Shown in pieces: positions 5,498 to 7,644 of a DNA stretch of 7,644 bases. Positions within the stretch are counted from its first letter, which is position 1; the number at the start of each line of letters is the position of its first letter. The position numbers were made by a program, and so were the translations under genes. This DNA comes from Cyclobacteriaceae bacterium (lineage in GTDB: Bacteria; Bacteroidota; Bacteroidia; Cytophagales; Cyclobacteriaceae): assembly GCA_030589835.1 (NCBI GenBank), contig JAUUZS010000190.1:1-7644 (forward strand), written 5' to 3'. Under the pieces are notes generated by a model. It made no database searches and was not told the DNA's origin. It saw only the letters and a program-made list of their open reading frames with translations.

Positions 5498-7405
5498 ATG
5501 GATCAACAACAAATAAAAGGGATAATAGAAAAAATAAAAGGGGCAAAAATTGCTGTTTATGGCGATTTCTGTTTGGATGCCTATTGGATCATGGATCAAC
5601 GTGGCTCTGAAGTTTCCGTTGAAACAGGGCAAAAGGCTGAAGCAGTTGGGAAGCATTATTATACTCCGGGTGGCGCAGCAAACATTGTTTCCAATCTTTC
5701 TGCCCTCAAGCCAAAGCAAATTCAGGCGATTGGTGTGATTGGAAATGATATCTACGGTCGGGAGTTAACTTCGCTGCTGAATGGATTGAATGCTGACACT
5801 TCAAATCTGGTAATCCAACAAGAAAATTTCAATACCTACACCTACTTAAAAAAGTACAATAACGATGTTGAAGATCCAAGGAACGATTTTGGCGTTTACA
5901 ATGAACGGTCTAAAGAAACTGACGATCTTATTCTCCAAAACATCCGAGTAGCTTTAGTTGAAAATGATGCCCTTATCTTCAACCAGCAGGTAACGGGAAG
6001 TTTGAATAATGAAGCCTTCATCGATGAAGCCAATAAAATTTTTAAGGAATTTGATGATAAAATAATAATCGTTGATTCGCGGCATTACAATGACAAATTC
6101 AGCAATGTATACCGCAAAACTAACGACCTTGAGACCGCCGAGCTTTGCGGGGTTTCTGTAAATCCTTCTGAGTCCATTGCCTACAAGGAGCTCAAAGCTT
6201 ATGGTGCAAAATTATTTAGTGAATCCGGAAAACCAATTGTGATTACCTGTGGATCCAGGGGAATGATTTCCATTGATGAGACAGGCGCTCACGAAATCCC
6301 GGGAGTACAATTGACTTCTAAACTGGATATTGTTGGCGCCGGCGACACAGGCATTAGCGCGCTAACTTTGTGTCTGGCATCAGGTATTTCCCCCCGGGAG
6401 GCCGCAACATTTGCCAACTTCGCCTCAGCGATAACGGTTCAAAAATTATTTACAACGGGCACAGCCAATGCAGAGGAAATACTCGAAATTAGCAAAGATC
6501 CTAGTTTGGTTTACAATGCAGACCTTGCTGAAAGCCCCAGATTAGCAAAATATCTACCGGATACCGAATTTGAAATCTGCGATGACCATTGCCTGGCGCA
6601 AATGGGCGACATCAAACATGCAGTATTCGATCACGACGGAACCATAAGCACCCTGCGTGAAGGATGGGAAGAGATCATGGAACCGGTAATGATCAGGGCT
6701 ATTTTGGGCGAAAAGTATGATACGGTTGATCAGGCGGGATACAATGAAGTGATACGCCAATCAAAAGAATTCATCAATAAAACAACAGGGATCCAAACCA
6801 TTTACCAAATGGAAGGATTGATCAAGCTTATTGAAGAATTCGGATATGTTCCTAAAGATAAAATCCTCGATAAATATAAATACAAGGAAATCTATAATGA
6901 CGCCTTGATGGAAATGGTAAACCAGCGAAGCGCAAAGTTGCAAGCCGGTGAGCTTGATGTGGAAGATTTTACGCTTAAAGGAGTGATCCCATTTCTGAAT
7001 GAGTTGAAAAACCGGGGAATCAAAATGTACCTGGCGAGTGGAACCGATGTCGATGATGTGAAAAACGAGGCTGAAATGCTTGGATATGCCGATCTGTTTG
7101 AAGGTAGGATTTATGGGGCAATGAGAGATGTTTCTAAATTCTCCAAGCAGATGGTAATGGAAAAAATCATCAATGAAAATCAATTGAAAGGAAACGAACT
7201 GGCGGTCTTTGGTGATGGACCGGTAGAAATCAGGGAATGCAGAAGATTTGACGGCATCGCAACCGGTATCATGAGCAATGAAATCAGACGATATGGCAAG
7301 GATTTGAATAAGAGATCCCGCCTGGTAAAAGCAGGGGCGCACATCATAATCACTGATTTTTCTCAGTATCAAAAATTGATTAAACTACTTTTTAACGAAG
7401 GATAA
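5498..7405 (+). CDS. PfkB-type (HldE-N-like) sugar kinase fused to a HAD phosphatase
   Basis: A 635-residue two-domain cytosolic protein. Residues 1 to about 335 form a PfkB/ribokinase domain most like the N-terminal kinase of HldE: VYGDFCLDAYW (20-30), the substrate-binding TPGGAANIVSNLSAL (56-70), and DIVGAGDTGISALTL (277-291) with catalytic base D283. After a linker (about 336-370) comes a HAD phosphatase. Its motif I is VFDHDGT (376-382; nucleophile D378, acid/base D380), an alpha-helical cap fills about 385-495, motif II is YLASGTD (511-517, S514), motif III lysine is probably K550, and motif IV is GDGPVE (572-577). All expected catalytic positions are present, so both halves are probably active. 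Next to GmhA, the simplest reading is phosphorylation of heptose 7-phosphate at C1 and removal of the C7 phosphate. In E. coli HldE the kinase is instead fused to a nucleotidyltransferase, and the phosphatase (GmhB) is separate and capless. The loop that reads SPEAPVPV in HldE reads SEVSVETG here (37-44), so the substrate may differ. ATG 5498 is the first start of the frame; no Shine-Dalgarno sequence. Confidence 0.9.
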   Translation: MDQQQIKGIIEKIKGAKIAVYGDFCLDAYWIMDQRGSEVSVETGQKAEAVGKHYYTPGGAANIVSNLSALKPKQIQAIGVIGNDIYGRELTSLLNGLNADTSNLVIQQENFNTYTYLKKYNNDVEDPRNDFGVYNERSKETDDLILQNIRVALVENDALIFNQQVTGSLNNEAFIDEANKIFKEFDDKIIIVDSRHYNDKFSNVYRKTNDLETAELCGVSVNPSESIAYKELKAYGAKLFSESGKPIVITCGSRGMISIDETGAHEIPGVQLTSKLDIVGAGDTGISALTLCLASGISPREAATFANFASAITVQKLFTTGTANAEEILEISKDPSLVYNADLAESPRLAKYLPDTEFEICDDHCLAQMGDIKHAVFDHDGTISTLREGWEEIMEPVMIRAILGEKYDTVDQAGYNEVIRQSKEFINKTTGIQTIYQMEGLIKLIEEFGYVPKDKILDKYKYKEIYNDALMEMVNQRSAKLQAGELDVEDFTLKGVIPFLNELKNRGIKMYLASGTDVDDVKNEAEMLGYADLFEGRIYGAMRDVSKFSKQMVMEKIINENQLKGNELAVFGDGPVEIRECRRFDGIATGIMSNEIRRYGKDLNKRSRLVKAGAHIIITDFSQYQKLIKLLFNEG

Positions 7406-7409
7406 CAGG

Positions 7410-7479
7410 CCATGCATGGGATTATGATCGAAATGCACCCTAGCATGATTATAATCTGCTTAGTGGCATGGTTTATTTT
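7410..7479 (+). terminator. Layered hairpin with T-rich tail after the kinase-phosphatase gene
   Basis: Outer arms CCATGC (7410-7415) and GCATGG (7466-7471) enclose an inner stem. That stem is formed by GATTATGATC plus ATGC (7420-7436, with a 3-nt bulge) pairing with GCATGATTATAATC (7443-7456), around a short loop. The outer arm is followed directly by TTTATTTT (7472-7479). Placed 5 nt after the stop codon, it fits an intrinsic terminator ending the three-gene unit, although the stem is AT-rich and interrupted. It ends only 12 nt before ATG 7492, so it could also act as a leader structure for the next gene. Confidence 0.5.
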
Positions 7480-7491
7480 AATATCAAACAA

Positions 7492-7644
7492 ATGAATAAT
7501 TCTAAAAAATATATTATTTTGATAACCTGCATTACCTTTTTGATGCAAGTATCGTGTACCAATAATGAATCTGTCCGGGAAAGCGCAAAGGCCCCGGTAG
7601 ATTATGTGAACCCAAAACTGGGGACTGATTTTTTTGGTCACACC
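7492..7644 (+). CDS. N-terminus of a lipoprotein, probably a GH92-type alpha-mannosidase (runs off the window)
   Basis: Fifty-one residues are visible before the window ends in frame. MNNSKKYIILITCITFLMQVSC is a lipoprotein signal: a charged start, a hydrophobic core (7-18) and a cysteine at position 22 as the likely lipidated residue. The -3 residue is Gln, which is unusual for a strict lipobox but tolerable in Bacteroidota. After a short polar linker comes VDYVNPKLGTDFFGHT (36-51). It resembles the start of the GH92 catalytic region, where VNPxIGT followed by a Gly-His/Asn-Thr element is typical. GH92 enzymes are exo-acting, calcium-dependent alpha-mannosidases usually sited at the cell surface or in the periplasm. 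With so little sequence, the family call is tentative; the lipoprotein call is firmer. Confidence 0.6.
   Translation, partial: MNNSKKYIILITCITFLMQVSCTNNESVRESAKAPVDYVNPKLGTDFFGHT

Noticed and set aside
6761..7372. 203-codon minus-strand open frame
   Set aside because: It lies wholly inside the HAD domain of the fusion gene, which has full motif support on the + strand.

Overview
The window looks like a stretch of a Bacteroidota chromosome, probably of the Cytophagia type; this is an inference. The DNA is AT-rich, start codons mostly lack Shine-Dalgarno sequences, upstream regions carry TTTG / TAnnTTTG-like promoter words, and the right edge holds the start of a lipoprotein resembling the GH92 alpha-mannosidases common in that phylum. 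All supported genes read on the + strand.

Left part (1-1262): the last codons of a gene entering from outside, a short reading frame interrupted by one in-frame TAA, and an intact IclR-family regulator. These are followed by a 146-bp imperfect palindrome that looks like a dispersed MITE- or REP-like element.

Middle (1263-3627): a long AT-rich leader, then a complete glucose-6-phosphate isomerase gene (pgi) with all expected catalytic residues. A 92-bp CTCTGTG/CACAGAG palindrome follows, then about 280 bp of non-coding DNA.

Right part (3628-7405): the most interesting region, three co-directional genes. The first encodes an uncharacterised 343-aa protein that may have a deoxyhypusine-synthase-like fold but shows no recognisable catalytic lysine motif. 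The second is a GmhA-type sedoheptulose-7-phosphate isomerase with its four metal ligands in place. The third is a 635-aa fusion of an HldE-N-like PfkB sugar kinase to a HAD phosphatase. Isomerase, kinase and phosphatase are the three steps that turn sedoheptulose 7-phosphate into a heptose 1-phosphate, so the cluster probably makes an activated heptose or a related sugar. No nucleotidyltransferase is present, and the 343-aa protein is an unassigned partner. A 24-bp tandem repeat array separates genes one and two, a 15-nt perfect palindrome lies between genes two and three, and a layered hairpin with a T-rich tail follows gene three.

The window ends inside the lipoprotein gene (from 7492).
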